Origin: JABDLO01 sp041749255
Lineage (GTDB): Bacteria > Bacteroidota > Bacteroidia > Chitinophagales > Saprospiraceae
Reading direction: 5' to 3'
Assembly (NCBI GenBank): GCA_041749255.1
Contig: JBGTBR010000028.1
Span: 71,285-135,284, forward strand
DNA length: 64,000 nucleotides
Made by a program: the position numbers and the translations under genes. The notes under the pieces are model-generated. The model saw only the letters and a list, made by a program, of their open reading frames with translations. It did not search any database and was not told the origin of the DNA. Below are positions 16,698-26,046 of this stretch, in pieces (position 1 is the stretch's first letter; the number at the start of each line of letters is the position of its first letter).

Positions 16698-17693
16698 CTA
16701 GGCATTTAATGATAACAGCTTTTTGAGCGCATTACGGGCTCTGCCCGAAATTAATGACTCCCTGGCTTCATAAATGCAGTCTTCTATAGATTTTTCCGGT
16801 TGAAAACATTGGATGCCAAGGGCTGTATTGACAATCACAACATCGTTTTGTGCCCGGGTACCTTTCCCATCCAGCACCTGCATAAATATTTGTGCTGCTT
16901 CTTCTACGGTATTGCCACCAAATATATCCCGGGGATTATAGACAGGCATTCCAAAGTAAGAGGGAGAGGCAAGGTATTCACCGTCTGGGCGTATCAGTTT
17001 TACAGGACCTGTGAGAGAAACTTCGTCATAACCATCGATCCCGTGCAGTAAGATGTATTGTTTGTTTAGTTTTTCGTGCAGGTATTGATATAGCCTGGCT
17101 AGTTTCAGGCTGAATACTCCCACCACCTGGCGTCCGGGTTGGGAAGGATTCACGAGTGGTCCCAACATATTGAAAAAAGTCTTTACTCCCAATTGTCTGC
17201 GAATAGGCCCGACTCCTTTAAGAGCCGGATGGAAAAGAGGGGCATGAAAGAAACAAATATTTGCTTTATCTATCTGCCGCTTCAGTATATCGGCTTTATT
17301 GGTAAAAGAGTAGCCCAGATATTCCAGTACATTGGAAGACCCACAAGCCGATGATACTCCATAATTTCCGTGCTTGGCGACCATATATCCCGCTCCGGCC
17401 ACAACAAAAGAGGCCAATGTGGAAATATTAAAAGTGTTTTTTCCATCTCCCCCCGTTCCGCAAAGATCGATGGTGTCCCTGTCTTCCAGATCAATCACCA
17501 GGCAAAGATCGAGCAAAGCAGACCTGAATCCTTCCAGCTCTTCCACTGAAATAGTACGCATCAGGTATACACTGATAAAAGCAGCTATTTGGGCATCGTT
17601 ATATTCATTTTTTGATATATTGATTAATACCTCTTTAGCCGTTTCCTTATCCAGTTTTTTGTGTTCAAACAATTCGTTAAGTATCTTTTTCAT
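16698..17693 (-). CDS. trpD: Anthranilate phosphoribosyltransferase
   Basis: Transfers phosphoribose from PRPP to anthranilate. The 331-residue protein has a helical N-terminal domain, then DLCGTGGDGKNTFNIST, the PRPP-binding signature, plus AKHGNYGVSSACGSSNVLEYLG, in two motifs of the family. It starts 17 bp after trpG. Unlike in enteric bacteria it is not fused to the glutamine amidotransferase, which is a separate gene here. Confidence 0.96.
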   Translation of the reverse strand: MKKILNELFEHKKLDKETAKEVLINISKNEYNDAQIAAFISVYLMRTISVEELEGFRSALLDLCLVIDLEDRDTIDLCGTGGDGKNTFNISTLASFVVAGAGYMVAKHGNYGVSSACGSSNVLEYLGYSFTNKADILKRQIDKANICFFHAPLFHPALKGVGPIRRQLGVKTFFNMLGPLVNPSQPGRQVVGVFSLKLARLYQYLHEKLNKQYILLHGIDGYDEVSLTGPVKLIRPDGEYLASPSYFGMPVYNPRDIFGGNTVEEAAQIFMQVLDGKGTRAQNDVVIVNTALGIQCFQPEKSIEDCIYEARESLISGRARNALKKLLSLNA

Positions 17694-17710
17694 GATCTGG
17701 ATTTGCTGCG

Positions 17711-18379
17711 TTATTGATTGTTTTTTGAACGGGTCGAATTAGAAATAACATTTTCTTTATGTACAGGCAGAGCTAAAAAATTTGCAATCATGGTTTTTCC
17801 GTGAGGTGTCATAATGGATTCAGGATGAAATTGAACACCATACACCGGGTAATTTTTGTGATGTATGGCCATAATCTGACCTTCATCATCGCTGGCCGTA
17901 ATAAGCAGCTCTTTGGGTAAGGTTTTTTTATTAATTACCCAACTGTGATATCTTCCTGCTTCGAACGTTTCAGGCACCTCTTTGAAAATAGGAGTATCTA
18001 TGTTTGTCTTATTCATGAGAGTGCTTACTCCGTGGTATACATCAGCCAGATTATATAGTTCTGCACCGTAGACTTCTCCTATAGCTTGAAGTCCAAGACA
18101 CACACCCAATGTGTTTTTATTAGATCCCCATGTTTTGATTATATCTTTAAGCAAACCTGCCTCCTCTGGTAATCCCGGACCCGGGGAAAGAATGATGTAA
18201 TCGTAGTCATTGATTTCTTTCAGTGTTACCTCGTCATTTCTCTTGACAGTTATGGGATGTTGTAATAATTCTTCAACAATATGCACAAGGTTATAGGTAA
18301 ATGAATCGTAGTTGTCTATCACGATTACTCTTTTATGCTTTACAAATGGATTCATAATACGAGTGTTGTCTTTTTTCAA
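17711..18379 (-). CDS. trpG: Anthranilate synthase component II (glutamine amidotransferase)
   Basis: Supplies ammonia from glutamine to TrpE. The class I amidotransferase triad is complete: nucleophile C94 in LGVCLGLQAI, and the His-Glu pair in GVQFHPESIMTPHG. The protein begins with about 16 extra residues before VIVIDNYDSFTYN. The ATG used overlaps trpE by 4 bp, but an internal Met (residue 9) is also possible. It could in principle also serve 4-amino-4-deoxychorismate synthesis, but its position inside the trp operon favours tryptophan. Confidence 0.95.
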   Translation of the reverse strand: MKKDNTRIMNPFVKHKRVIVIDNYDSFTYNLVHIVEELLQHPITVKRNDEVTLKEINDYDYIILSPGPGLPEEAGLLKDIIKTWGSNKNTLGVCLGLQAIGEVYGAELYNLADVYHGVSTLMNKTNIDTPIFKEVPETFEAGRYHSWVINKKTLPKELLITASDDEGQIMAIHHKNYPVYGVQFHPESIMTPHGKTMIANFLALPVHKENVISNSTRSKNNQ

Positions 18380-19755
18380 ATCTTTTCTGCTCTTGCAAGA
18401 GCCGTCTTCAATGCTCCCAATTTGTTATTGACTTCCTGTAATTCTTTCTCTTCATCAGAATGGATAACAATACCTGCACCAGCCTGATAATAGAGTGTAC
18501 CTTTCAGACTCAGGAAAGATCTGATCATGATTGCGTGATTAAGGTCTCCATTAAATCCAATCATCCCCAGACCTCCTCCATAAAAGACCCTTGCTGTGGG
18601 TTCAAATTGATCGATCAGTTGCATGGCCTTGTATTTTGGTGCTCCACTAAGCGTACCCGCAGGAAATGTGTCGGCAAAAACCCGGTAAGGACTGATCGAT
18701 TTTTTGAGGGTGCCTTTTACTATGGATACTAAATGGATGACATGGGAAAAGTATTGTACCTCTTTATATTTATGTACAGCTACATCGGTAGTATTTTTAC
18801 TTAAATCGTTTCTGGCCAGATCTACCAACATTATGTGTTCTGCATTTTCTTTAGGATCCTGAAGCAACTTCTGAGCCAGATCGAGATCTGTTTGTAAGTT
18901 TCCTGTTCGTTTAAATGTTCCGGCAATGGGATGGATTTCAGCTATTCTGTTTTTTACTATCATTTGAGCTTCCGGAGAGGATCCGAAAATTTTATAACGA
19001 CTATAATCGTAATAAAATAAATAAGGACTGGGATTAATGGCTCGCAAAGCTCTGTAAACGTTAAATTCATCCCCTTTAAATTTTTGGCTATATCGCCTCG
19101 AAGGAACCATTTGGAAAATATCACCTCTTTGGCAATGTTCTTTGGCTTTGCTGACGATCTTTTTGAAATCCACATCAGTCATGTTGGCTTCTTCTTCCCC
19201 GTCCATTTGGAATGAATAGGTTTGGTGATCTTGTTTATGTATAAGATTTAGGATGTCATCCATTTGTGAATCGCTGTCTTCCGGTACATTCTCTATGACA
19301 TATAGGTTTTCAAAAAAGTGATCAAATACGATGATGAACCGGAAAAAATCGTACCGTATATCGGGGATCCCGTAGTGGGGTTTGTTTTTATCAAATTCTA
19401 TATTCTCGAAATATTGCACGGCATCGAAGGAGGAGTATCCAAACACACCATTGTATTTTTTAACCAGGGGATCATGGGTAATGTTTATAGACGATATAAA
19501 AGTCTCCAGGTCTTGCACAATGTGATTTGAAGAAGGAAATGGAGACATTTTACCACTTATGTGAAGAGTGCCCCGATGATAAGTACATGTAGCGAGGCTG
19601 TCGAAACAGAGAAAACTCATCGAGTCTTCTTTACTGGAATAATCAGAACTTTCTAAAAGGAGAACTTCAGGATAATTCTCCCGGATTTTAAGGAAAAGAC
19701 TTACTGGTGTGGTAAGATCTGCCAATAATTTTCTATGTTGACTACTGATTTTCAT
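18376..19755 (-). CDS. trpE: Anthranilate synthase component I
   Basis: Converts chorismate to anthranilate with ammonia from TrpG; the committed step to tryptophan. The 459-residue protein has the N-terminal LLLES motif (about 32-36), which in this family forms the tryptophan feedback site, so allosteric inhibition is likely retained. The chorismate-binding domain shows GSSPEAQMIV, HPIAGTFKRTG, FPAGTLSGAPK and QAGAGIVIHSDEEKE. It is the first structural gene of the operon, 46 bp after a leader terminator, and overlaps trpG by 4 bp. Confidence 0.97.
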   Translation of the reverse strand: MKISSQHRKLLADLTTPVSLFLKIRENYPEVLLLESSDYSSKEDSMSFLCFDSLATCTYHRGTLHISGKMSPFPSSNHIVQDLETFISSINITHDPLVKKYNGVFGYSSFDAVQYFENIEFDKNKPHYGIPDIRYDFFRFIIVFDHFFENLYVIENVPEDSDSQMDDILNLIHKQDHQTYSFQMDGEEEANMTDVDFKKIVSKAKEHCQRGDIFQMVPSRRYSQKFKGDEFNVYRALRAINPSPYLFYYDYSRYKIFGSSPEAQMIVKNRIAEIHPIAGTFKRTGNLQTDLDLAQKLLQDPKENAEHIMLVDLARNDLSKNTTDVAVHKYKEVQYFSHVIHLVSIVKGTLKKSISPYRVFADTFPAGTLSGAPKYKAMQLIDQFEPTARVFYGGGLGMIGFNGDLNHAIMIRSFLSLKGTLYYQAGAGIVIHSDEEKELQEVNNKLGALKTALARAEKI

Positions 19756-19801
19756 TTTTTAAGTTTTGAGTCATTTTTTATATATATACATACAGGAAAA
19801 T

Positions 19802-19832
19802 AAAAAAAGACCTGCCGGAAACCGACAAGCCT
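19802..19832 (-). terminator. trp leader attenuator terminator
   Basis: On the minus strand AGGCTTGTCGG (19832-19822) pairs with CCGGCAGGTCT (19818-19808) in an 11-bp stem with three G-U pairs and a 3-base loop, directly followed by seven U (19808-19802). It stands between the Trp-rich leader peptide and trpE, 46 bp before the trpE start. Confidence 0.85.
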
Positions 19833-19874
19833 TTTTTATTTCTCGATACAAATAGAATGGCTTTAGATTTCCGG
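19815..19874 (-). promoter_or_regulatory. Predicted antiterminator pairing in the trp leader
   Basis: CCGGAAATC (19874-19866), inside the last codons of the leader peptide, can pair over 9 bp (one wobble) with GGTTTCCGG (19823-19815), which is the loop and 3' arm of the terminator. The two structures exclude each other. A ribosome stalled at the three Trp codons would leave 19866-19874 free and favour readthrough. A ribosome reaching the stop codon would cover it and favour termination. Confidence 0.7.
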
Positions 19875-19922
19875 TATGGAATTCTTTATGTGCCACCACC
19901 AATTTGTATTGTTACAATGCAT
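19863..19922 (-). CDS. trpL: trp operon leader peptide (19 residues, three consecutive Trp)
   Basis: The reading frame encodes MHCNNTNWWWHIKNSIPEI followed by TAA. The three adjacent TGG codons lie at 19901-19893. Its role is to sense charged tRNA-Trp by ribosome speed, not to make a functional protein. It sits 107 bp upstream of trpE's ATG to its own stop, with a terminator and a competing antiterminator between them. Trp is a rare amino acid, so a run of three in a 19-codon frame just upstream of a trp operon is unlikely by chance. No strong ribosome-binding site is visible, as usual for this phylum. Confidence 0.85.
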   Translation of the reverse strand: MHCNNTNWWWHIKNSIPEI

Positions 19923-20091
19923 GTTTTATAATTTCGGTGCTAAGTAAAGGAATTCCTTTGAATTCGAAAAAGAAAAAATGTGATTTTTTATAAAAGCGTT
20001 TATTGGGTGTGTTGCGGAAAACTCTTTTTCAGACGGTTAAATTAGTTTTTATTCAGCATTATGTAGGCTGAATGAAAGAAAAAAGGGAGTA

Positions 20092-20214
20092 TTTCACGCA
20101 GAGTCCGCAAAGATTTTTCACGCAGAGATCGCAAAGAGGTTTCACGCAGAGATCGCAAAGATTATTCAGCAGAGGTCGCAAAGAGGTTTCATGGAACCAC
20201 AAAGAGGTTTCTCG
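20092..20214. repeat. Tandem array of ~24-bp degenerate repeats
   Basis: Five to six copies of a unit close to TTTCACGCAGAGATCGCAA plus AGAGG. Copies 1-3 (20092-20160) are nearly identical; the later copies around 20165 and 20187 decay. The array lies between the end of trhA and the trp leader. No internal dyad suggests a hairpin and there are no unique spacers, so it is not a CRISPR. The rest of the 19923-20235 gap is AT-rich, with one 7-bp inverted repeat at 20051-20073. Confidence 0.8.
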
Positions 20215-20235
20215 TAAAGTGAAAATGACATGTCT

Positions 20236-20886
20236 TCAGGGAACCACATAAAAGTACACCGCCATGAAGTGAGAAAAACTACCCAATAAAACAAATAAGT
20301 GGAAGATGGCATGGTTGAGGGGTATTTTCTGTATAAGGTAAAAGACAGCACCAATGGTATATGAAAGTCCACCAGTGATGACCCAAATAAGTCCATTAAC
20401 ATGTAAATTTTCCAATAGGGAATTGATCGGGATTAAAATCAACCAACCCATGGCTATGTACATGAGAGTTGACAATAGATTAAAACGTCCTATATAGAAT
20501 ATTTTCAAAATAATACCTGTTAAAGCCAACCCCCAGATGACGAAAAACAATACCCAACCTAAAGTGCCTTTAATCGTTACGAGTGCAAATGGAGTATAAG
20601 TACCTGCTATGAGAACATAAATTGCCGCGTGATCTAAAATATTTAACCTGTACCTGAGCAAAGGTTTTCGGGAACGATGATAAATAGTAGAGGCCACGTA
20701 TAATATTATGAGACTAAAACCAAAGACAAGAAAACTTAAAATAGACCAAAAATACCCGGTTTCGAATGCCCGGATAATTAAAAAGAAACAGGCAATCACG
20801 CTCAATATTATGCCAGTGCCATGAGAATAGACATTCAGCTTTTCTTCAAAATCAGAATAGTAAGTAAGTTCGTTTTTGAGTTCCAT
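20236..20886 (-). CDS. trhA: Hemolysin III / TrhA family membrane protein (PAQR superfamily)
   Basis: Seven-helix membrane protein of the progestin/adipoQ-receptor superfamily. Members have been linked to membrane lipid homeostasis, and hemolytic activity is not implied by the name. The ATG at 20886 is preferred over the TTG three bases earlier, giving 216 residues. The conserved metal-site motifs are present: YSHGTGI near the N-terminus, ASTIYHRS, LDHAAIYVLIAGTYTPF, and HAIFHLFVLLGSFSHF at the end. It follows the AsmA-like gene by 44 bp on the same strand and may be co-transcribed with it. Confidence 0.9.
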   Translation of the reverse strand: MELKNELTYYSDFEEKLNVYSHGTGIILSVIACFFLIIRAFETGYFWSILSFLVFGFSLIILYVASTIYHRSRKPLLRYRLNILDHAAIYVLIAGTYTPFALVTIKGTLGWVLFFVIWGLALTGIILKIFYIGRFNLLSTLMYIAMGWLILIPINSLLENLHVNGLIWVITGGLSYTIGAVFYLIQKIPLNHAIFHLFVLLGSFSHFMAVYFYVVP

Positions 20887-20930
20887 CAATAAATGCTTAA
20901 AATAAAATTCAAAAAATGCTTAACACAGTT

Positions 20931-23900
20931 TTACCCTCCTCCTGTTTTCTTTTTGAGAGGATTCCATTCTTTGATCTTGTCTTTGATCTGATCTACATCT
21001 TTAGGACTATTGATTTGTATACTGTCAAATTTGGGCAGAATAACATCATCCAGTCCAGTCTTTTTCTTTATAGAATCTAAAATGCTCTGCTTCTCTTTAT
21101 CGATGATCTTTTGCAGACTATCGCGCACTTCCTGAACCTTTTGATCACCTAAATTCTGAAGACTATCTATCATTTTATCCCTGGTTTTTTCCAGTGTATC
21201 GATTACTTTTTTTTGAGTTTCACTTACCATGTCTTTTAATTCTTCTTCGCGTTTTGCCATTTCCTGCTTCACTACATCGTCCAGTTTTATTTTGGACTTT
21301 CCCGATGGAGCTATCTTGAAAGTTGGATTATTAAAACTTCCAGTCATTTTAATATCCACAATAAGAAATTCTCCCTGATCTATATTGATACCAAATTTTG
21401 CTGCTTCTATTTCGAGTTGAGAAAGGCCTGCATCTAAAGCTCCGGTTATGGGATTTTTTCTGAGATACTCCCTGGGTAGTGCAAGCTGAAAGTTGTAATC
21501 CAGTTCGCGACCCAATCCGTGTTTTCCCCAGATACCCATGGTGATATTATTCCCCAGGTCAAAGGTTTTTTCCTTGAGTTCGACCATACCATTGATGACT
21601 TCAAACCAATTCCTGGAATTTTGTATCGTCCAGTTTTTGACTACATCCACACCGAGGGTATTTCCGAGTTTTTCCAGGGGTGGGAGGCCTTTGATTTGAC
21701 CATTGAGGGTCTCCATATAACCAGAGGCATTCAGGGAGTTGAGAACAGGCACCATTTTTTCATTTAATTGCCCTTCCATCACCAAAGTAGTATTGAAAAT
21801 CCCATCGATAAATTGAGCTACCGGTGCCAGTGACTGAAAAGTATTAAAGGTATTAAAAGACTCTTTAAATCCGATGGTGGCCAGTTCCAGTTTAATATTA
21901 AATGAAGGATTCTCAACATTTTTTGTTGAATACAAGCCTTGAAAAATAAATTTTCCTCCAAGTATATCTCCGGTAAGTTGATTCAGATCAGCTTCTTCAT
22001 CAGCTATATCCAATTGGCCTTTGAGATTGGATATGTTAAAATTGGTGTATTTCAAGTCTTTGATATTGGCTGTGATGGCAATATTCAAATCCTTTGGTAT
22101 TACCAAATGAGCATCCTGTTCATTACCACCTGTATTCTCTACCATAAATGGATTGAGATCCAACTTGTTGGATGCAATATCAAGCCGACCGGTTAAAGGT
22201 TGGCTACCATTTAAATAACCATTCCATCCATCGAGTTCACCATTAATCTTTACATCGCTTTCGATGTGGGTAAGACCGGTATTCCGCAAAGTAATCGTAT
22301 TGTCGTTTAGATTGCCTGACAGGGTAACATAGTTAAAAGTATACTCATCACTGTTCAACTCATTGATTTTGCCATCAAATTCTATTTCCATGGAGGGTAA
22401 TTTAGTCCTTTCCTGAAATCCGGGTCGACTATCAGTATTTTGATTGGAATTTCCAGCATATAAATTATTCAAATTTAGTTTTTGGCTTTCCATCCTGACA
22501 CTCGCTACGATTCCACCCTTACCGGTAAGTAAAGCAAGTGGATTCTTCATATCCAGGCTTCCTTTCAGGTCACCCACCGGATGTTCAAGTCCGTCAATAA
22601 TTAATGCCATTAGTGCTGGACTGGCAGTCAAGTTGAGTGACTTTAATTTTATTTCGGGAGTATCCCTTTTTTTTATTCGAATATCTGAAGCAGAAGCAGT
22701 ACCGCTAAATACGATGTTTTGGTAGTTTTGATTTTCAATGTCTGCTATTGATGATTTCAATAATATGTCGGACACAATTTTACCTCTGAGCTCAGTGCCA
22801 GACTCTAAAGGAATGACATCCAGCCAATTGGAAAGATTTATATTGGATTTTAATCCCATATCGACATAACCACTTTGCGGATTTCCGGTATAAAGTAAAC
22901 GACCATCAAAAAAATCCTCATCCATTCTAAAGCGGAAAAAAGGTATATCGGCTTTGATGTGATCCGGTTGAGAGAGATTATTACCAATCTCAGCATTTAG
23001 AAAAATATCCTTAATACTTTTGGGTAATTGCTGATATTGTACAACACCATTATTGATGTTAACCTTCATCTGATAGTGGGGAAATTTGCCTGTATCAGAG
23101 TTATAAATACCTTTGATAAAAGCAGTAATATTGCCGTCTCCCTGAATAGTGGCACCCTTCAAATCTTCAGTATACACAAAGGGCACTATAGAGTACAAAT
23201 GACTGAAATTGGTTTCCAAACTTGCAAACGTCAAATCAATGTCCATATCATCTTCCAGGTATCTGACAAAACCATCCATTTTTACCTGTAGTTCATTAAT
23301 GTACATGATGTTTTCCTTAAAAGTATAGGTTTCATTAGGTAAATCCACATGAAGTACAGCATCGAGATTTGCATTTACCTTATGCAATACAGGCATACCT
23401 CCATATGTAATGGTAAAATCATCGCTTCGGGTTTTAGTAGTCAGATCAAAAATGTCCTGGGTAAGAGCCCCTTTTCCTTCATGATAAACCTGATGGGCTT
23501 CAACGTATAAGCCGTTGGCATAGTTTTTAAAATGTATTGTTCCATCCCGGGCTGTATAGCCTTTTAGGTCTATGGTATACTCAGCTTGTTCTTCACTTTC
23601 TCTGGCAATGAGGTAATTAGCCGTAACTCCATCGCTGAGAATAACCAGATTAAGCAAGGGTTTATCTATGGTCACTGATTTTATATCGTATGGAGTTGAC
23701 TTTTTAAACAAAGAGATTAACCCGACCTCTACAACTGTTTTATCAGCACTAAATAGAGGTATCCCTTTAAAGGTATCGATACCCGCCACTTCTAACTTAT
23801 CAATGCTAAGCCTGGCTTTTGGGAAACTTCGGATAAAGGATAGAGAAATATCCTCAAAATCCACGGAGGCGTATAAAGAGTCATTTAAAGCATCTTTGAC

Positions 23901-24002
23901 TCCTTGCTTAATATCATCCTCAAAAATAAATGGCAGTAGGATCAATGCGATTATGATACCTCCAAAAACAAATGCTATGATGCGTAAGATTCGTTTTTTC
24001 AT
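20931..24002 (-). CDS. AsmA-family envelope protein with C-terminal coiled coil
   Basis: A 1023-residue protein related to AsmA/TamB-type bridge proteins, which act in lipid transport or outer-membrane assembly. One membrane anchor lies at residues 7-27, followed by an AsmA-like N-terminal domain (VDFEDISLSFIRSFPKARLS, then KDVSVTIDKP-like repeats) and a long beta-rich periplasmic region. The AsmA C-terminal domain follows (about 780-930, with GQIKGLPPLEKLG). The last 90 residues form a charged coiled coil rich in Lys/Glu with DSL/DTL repeats. The start follows a weak AT-rich leader. Role in lipid transfer is a family-based inference. Confidence 0.82.
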   Translation of the reverse strand: MKKRILRIIAFVFGGIIIALILLPFIFEDDIKQGVKDALNDSLYASVDFEDISLSFIRSFPKARLSIDKLEVAGIDTFKGIPLFSADKTVVEVGLISLFKKSTPYDIKSVTIDKPLLNLVILSDGVTANYLIARESEEQAEYTIDLKGYTARDGTIHFKNYANGLYVEAHQVYHEGKGALTQDIFDLTTKTRSDDFTITYGGMPVLHKVNANLDAVLHVDLPNETYTFKENIMYINELQVKMDGFVRYLEDDMDIDLTFASLETNFSHLYSIVPFVYTEDLKGATIQGDGNITAFIKGIYNSDTGKFPHYQMKVNINNGVVQYQQLPKSIKDIFLNAEIGNNLSQPDHIKADIPFFRFRMDEDFFDGRLLYTGNPQSGYVDMGLKSNINLSNWLDVIPLESGTELRGKIVSDILLKSSIADIENQNYQNIVFSGTASASDIRIKKRDTPEIKLKSLNLTASPALMALIIDGLEHPVGDLKGSLDMKNPLALLTGKGGIVASVRMESQKLNLNNLYAGNSNQNTDSRPGFQERTKLPSMEIEFDGKINELNSDEYTFNYVTLSGNLNDNTITLRNTGLTHIESDVKINGELDGWNGYLNGSQPLTGRLDIASNKLDLNPFMVENTGGNEQDAHLVIPKDLNIAITANIKDLKYTNFNISNLKGQLDIADEEADLNQLTGDILGGKFIFQGLYSTKNVENPSFNIKLELATIGFKESFNTFNTFQSLAPVAQFIDGIFNTTLVMEGQLNEKMVPVLNSLNASGYMETLNGQIKGLPPLEKLGNTLGVDVVKNWTIQNSRNWFEVINGMVELKEKTFDLGNNITMGIWGKHGLGRELDYNFQLALPREYLRKNPITGALDAGLSQLEIEAAKFGINIDQGEFLIVDIKMTGSFNNPTFKIAPSGKSKIKLDDVVKQEMAKREEELKDMVSETQKKVIDTLEKTRDKMIDSLQNLGDQKVQEVRDSLQKIIDKEKQSILDSIKKKTGLDDVILPKFDSIQINSPKDVDQIKDKIKEWNPLKKKTGGG

Positions 24003-24255
24003 CTTTTTTTTATTATAAGACGGAAATTGTATTTTAATTTCATAATATTCATCATGTAACTATATAAAAAGCTATTCGGTTTTACGATTCTGTCATGGCT
24101 TAATGCCCATAAAAACTTTTAGAATATCGGTTAACTAAAGAATAACGAAATGGTAAAAAAATTAGATATGCTCTTTTATTAAAAAGCTCGTCAGGAATAA
24201 TTGTTTTACCATTTAAACAAAGAACATAAAATAACATAAATTGGTTTTAATAGAA

Positions 24256-26046
24256 TCAAAGTCCATACAAACCGGAGATTTCTTTTTCTAGTTTTGATGT
24301 GATTTTTTCCCTTCTCGGTTTATAAGAAGCTGTTAAAAGTTGGTTTTCAGGCGTCCACTCTTCGCAATCAATAACAAACCCTTTTATGCGTTGATAGTTG
24401 GGTAGATATTCATTGATTAGATCGATTTCCTCCTGTATTTTAGCAATAACTTTGATATTGTGAACCATAAAACGGGATTCTGTCCAATGGATGTCTTTTT
24501 CTACACACCATGCTTTGAGCATATCCATGTCAGGTATAATGATCGCACCAGCAAAGGGCTTATTGAATCCAACTACCATAGCCTGTGCTATATATGCAGA
24601 GCTATTCAATTGATTTTCCAGACTTTGAGGTGAGATAAATTTACCGGAAGTAGTTTTAAAAAGATCTTTGTTCCTGTCAGTGATTACGAGGAATTTTTTT
24701 TCATTGAGTTTTCCTATGTCACCGGTTTTTAACCATCCATCCGATGTGAATGCTTTTTTGGTTAGTTCAGGTCTTTTGAAATATCCTTGTGTTACATTTG
24801 GTCCTCTGACCAGAATTTCGCCTTCCCCATTTTCATTTTGTGTATCGATGAGTACGTCTACTCCCGGCACAGGTATCCCAACTGTACCGAATTGATTCAT
24901 ACCAGGAGAAAAGCGGTTGACAGTAATGATAGGAGAGGTCTCTGTCATGCCATAGCCACTGACTACTTGTATACCTGCGGCCGTGAATAACCTTGCTATA
25001 TCGGGATGAAGTGCAGCTGCTCCCACAGCAATATATTTAATTTTGCCCCCCAGCCTTTTTTTCCACCATTGAAAGACCAAAAGTCTGGCCACCCACAACT
25101 TCATCAGATATATGGGGTTTTTAATGTTTGCATCGTATTTCTTTCCAATCCGGACAGCCCATTGAATGATCTCTCTCCGAAACGGACGCTGCCCTATGGC
25201 TTTTTCTTGTAGATATCCATACATTTTTTCTAAAACCCTTGGAACTGAAGTGAAAAATATGGGTTTTACTGTCCGAAAATCATGAACCATGGCTTCCCGG
25301 CTTTGGCAAAAATACACATTGGCTCCAAAGGTGAGATATACATAAAAAGCCACTCTTTCAAAAATATGGCTAAAGGGTAAAAAACTCAAAACCCGATCTC
25401 CATCTTTTAAAGGTAAAATAGTCAGTATTGATTTAATGTTGCTAACGATATTACGATGGGTTAGTACAACTCCTTTTGATAGTTCTGAAGTGCCCGATGT
25501 GTACATGATGGTGGCGATATCTTCAGGCAAAATGCTTTTTTTTATTTGATCAATTTGACTGTTGTCCATAGTGCGAGGTATCTTATCTGTAAAAGGGCGA
25601 AAATAACCACCCTCTGCACGGTTCGTATGGAATATTTCCATGTTCTCTTCTATAGAAACTGCTCTGAATTTGTAAAACAAAGATGTATCTACTGTAATGC
25701 AAATCTTTGCCTCAGTTTCCTTTATGATAAGTTGAAATTCGTCGGTTGATATGGTATAATGTAAGGGAACTAAAATTACACCTATATACTGACATGCCAT
25801 ATCTATGCAAACCCAATCTACTAAACCCGATTGGGGAATAATGATGAGTTTATCCCCTTTTTTCAATCCCTTTTGTATCAAATGGGATGCTAAATAATAG
25901 GATCTGTCCACTACCTCATGGATTGAAAGTGATCTCCACTCACCGCCTGAAAAGTAATTTAATGCCTTTTTCTGGGGATATTTTTTTACCTGGTATTCGA
26001 CAATATCAAAAATGCGGGTAAAATCCGTATGTGACTCACGACTCAT
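24256..26046 (-). CDS. Long-chain acyl-CoA synthetase (AMP-forming)
   Basis: Activates fatty acids to acyl-CoA through an acyl-adenylate. The P-loop MYTSGTSELSKGVVLTHRN, the SGYGMTETSP motif and the A8-type DGWLKTGDIGKL are all present, with the eukaryote-like long-chain synthetase arrangement (EKMYGYLQ, GAAALHP). The frame is open up to 26154. I choose the ATG at 26046 (MSRESHTDFTRIFD) because it gives the normal N-terminus and only 11 bp overlap with the upstream hydrolase gene; the product is 596 residues. Coupling to the hydrolase suggests that the hydrolase releases an acid used by this enzyme (inference). Confidence 0.9.
   Translation of the reverse strand: MSRESHTDFTRIFDIVEYQVKKYPQKKALNYFSGGEWRSLSIHEVVDRSYYLASHLIQKGLKKGDKLIIIPQSGLVDWVCIDMACQYIGVILVPLHYTISTDEFQLIIKETEAKICITVDTSLFYKFRAVSIEENMEIFHTNRAEGGYFRPFTDKIPRTMDNSQIDQIKKSILPEDIATIMYTSGTSELSKGVVLTHRNIVSNIKSILTILPLKDGDRVLSFLPFSHIFERVAFYVYLTFGANVYFCQSREAMVHDFRTVKPIFFTSVPRVLEKMYGYLQEKAIGQRPFRREIIQWAVRIGKKYDANIKNPIYLMKLWVARLLVFQWWKKRLGGKIKYIAVGAAALHPDIARLFTAAGIQVVSGYGMTETSPIITVNRFSPGMNQFGTVGIPVPGVDVLIDTQNENGEGEILVRGPNVTQGYFKRPELTKKAFTSDGWLKTGDIGKLNEKKFLVITDRNKDLFKTTSGKFISPQSLENQLNSSAYIAQAMVVGFNKPFAGAIIIPDMDMLKAWCVEKDIHWTESRFMVHNIKVIAKIQEEIDLINEYLPNYQRIKGFVIDCEEWTPENQLLTASYKPRREKITSKLEKEISGLYGL

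Noticed and set aside
20092..20214. Possible CRISPR array
   Set aside because: Units are contiguous with no unique spacers, copies decay along the array, and no cas genes are nearby.
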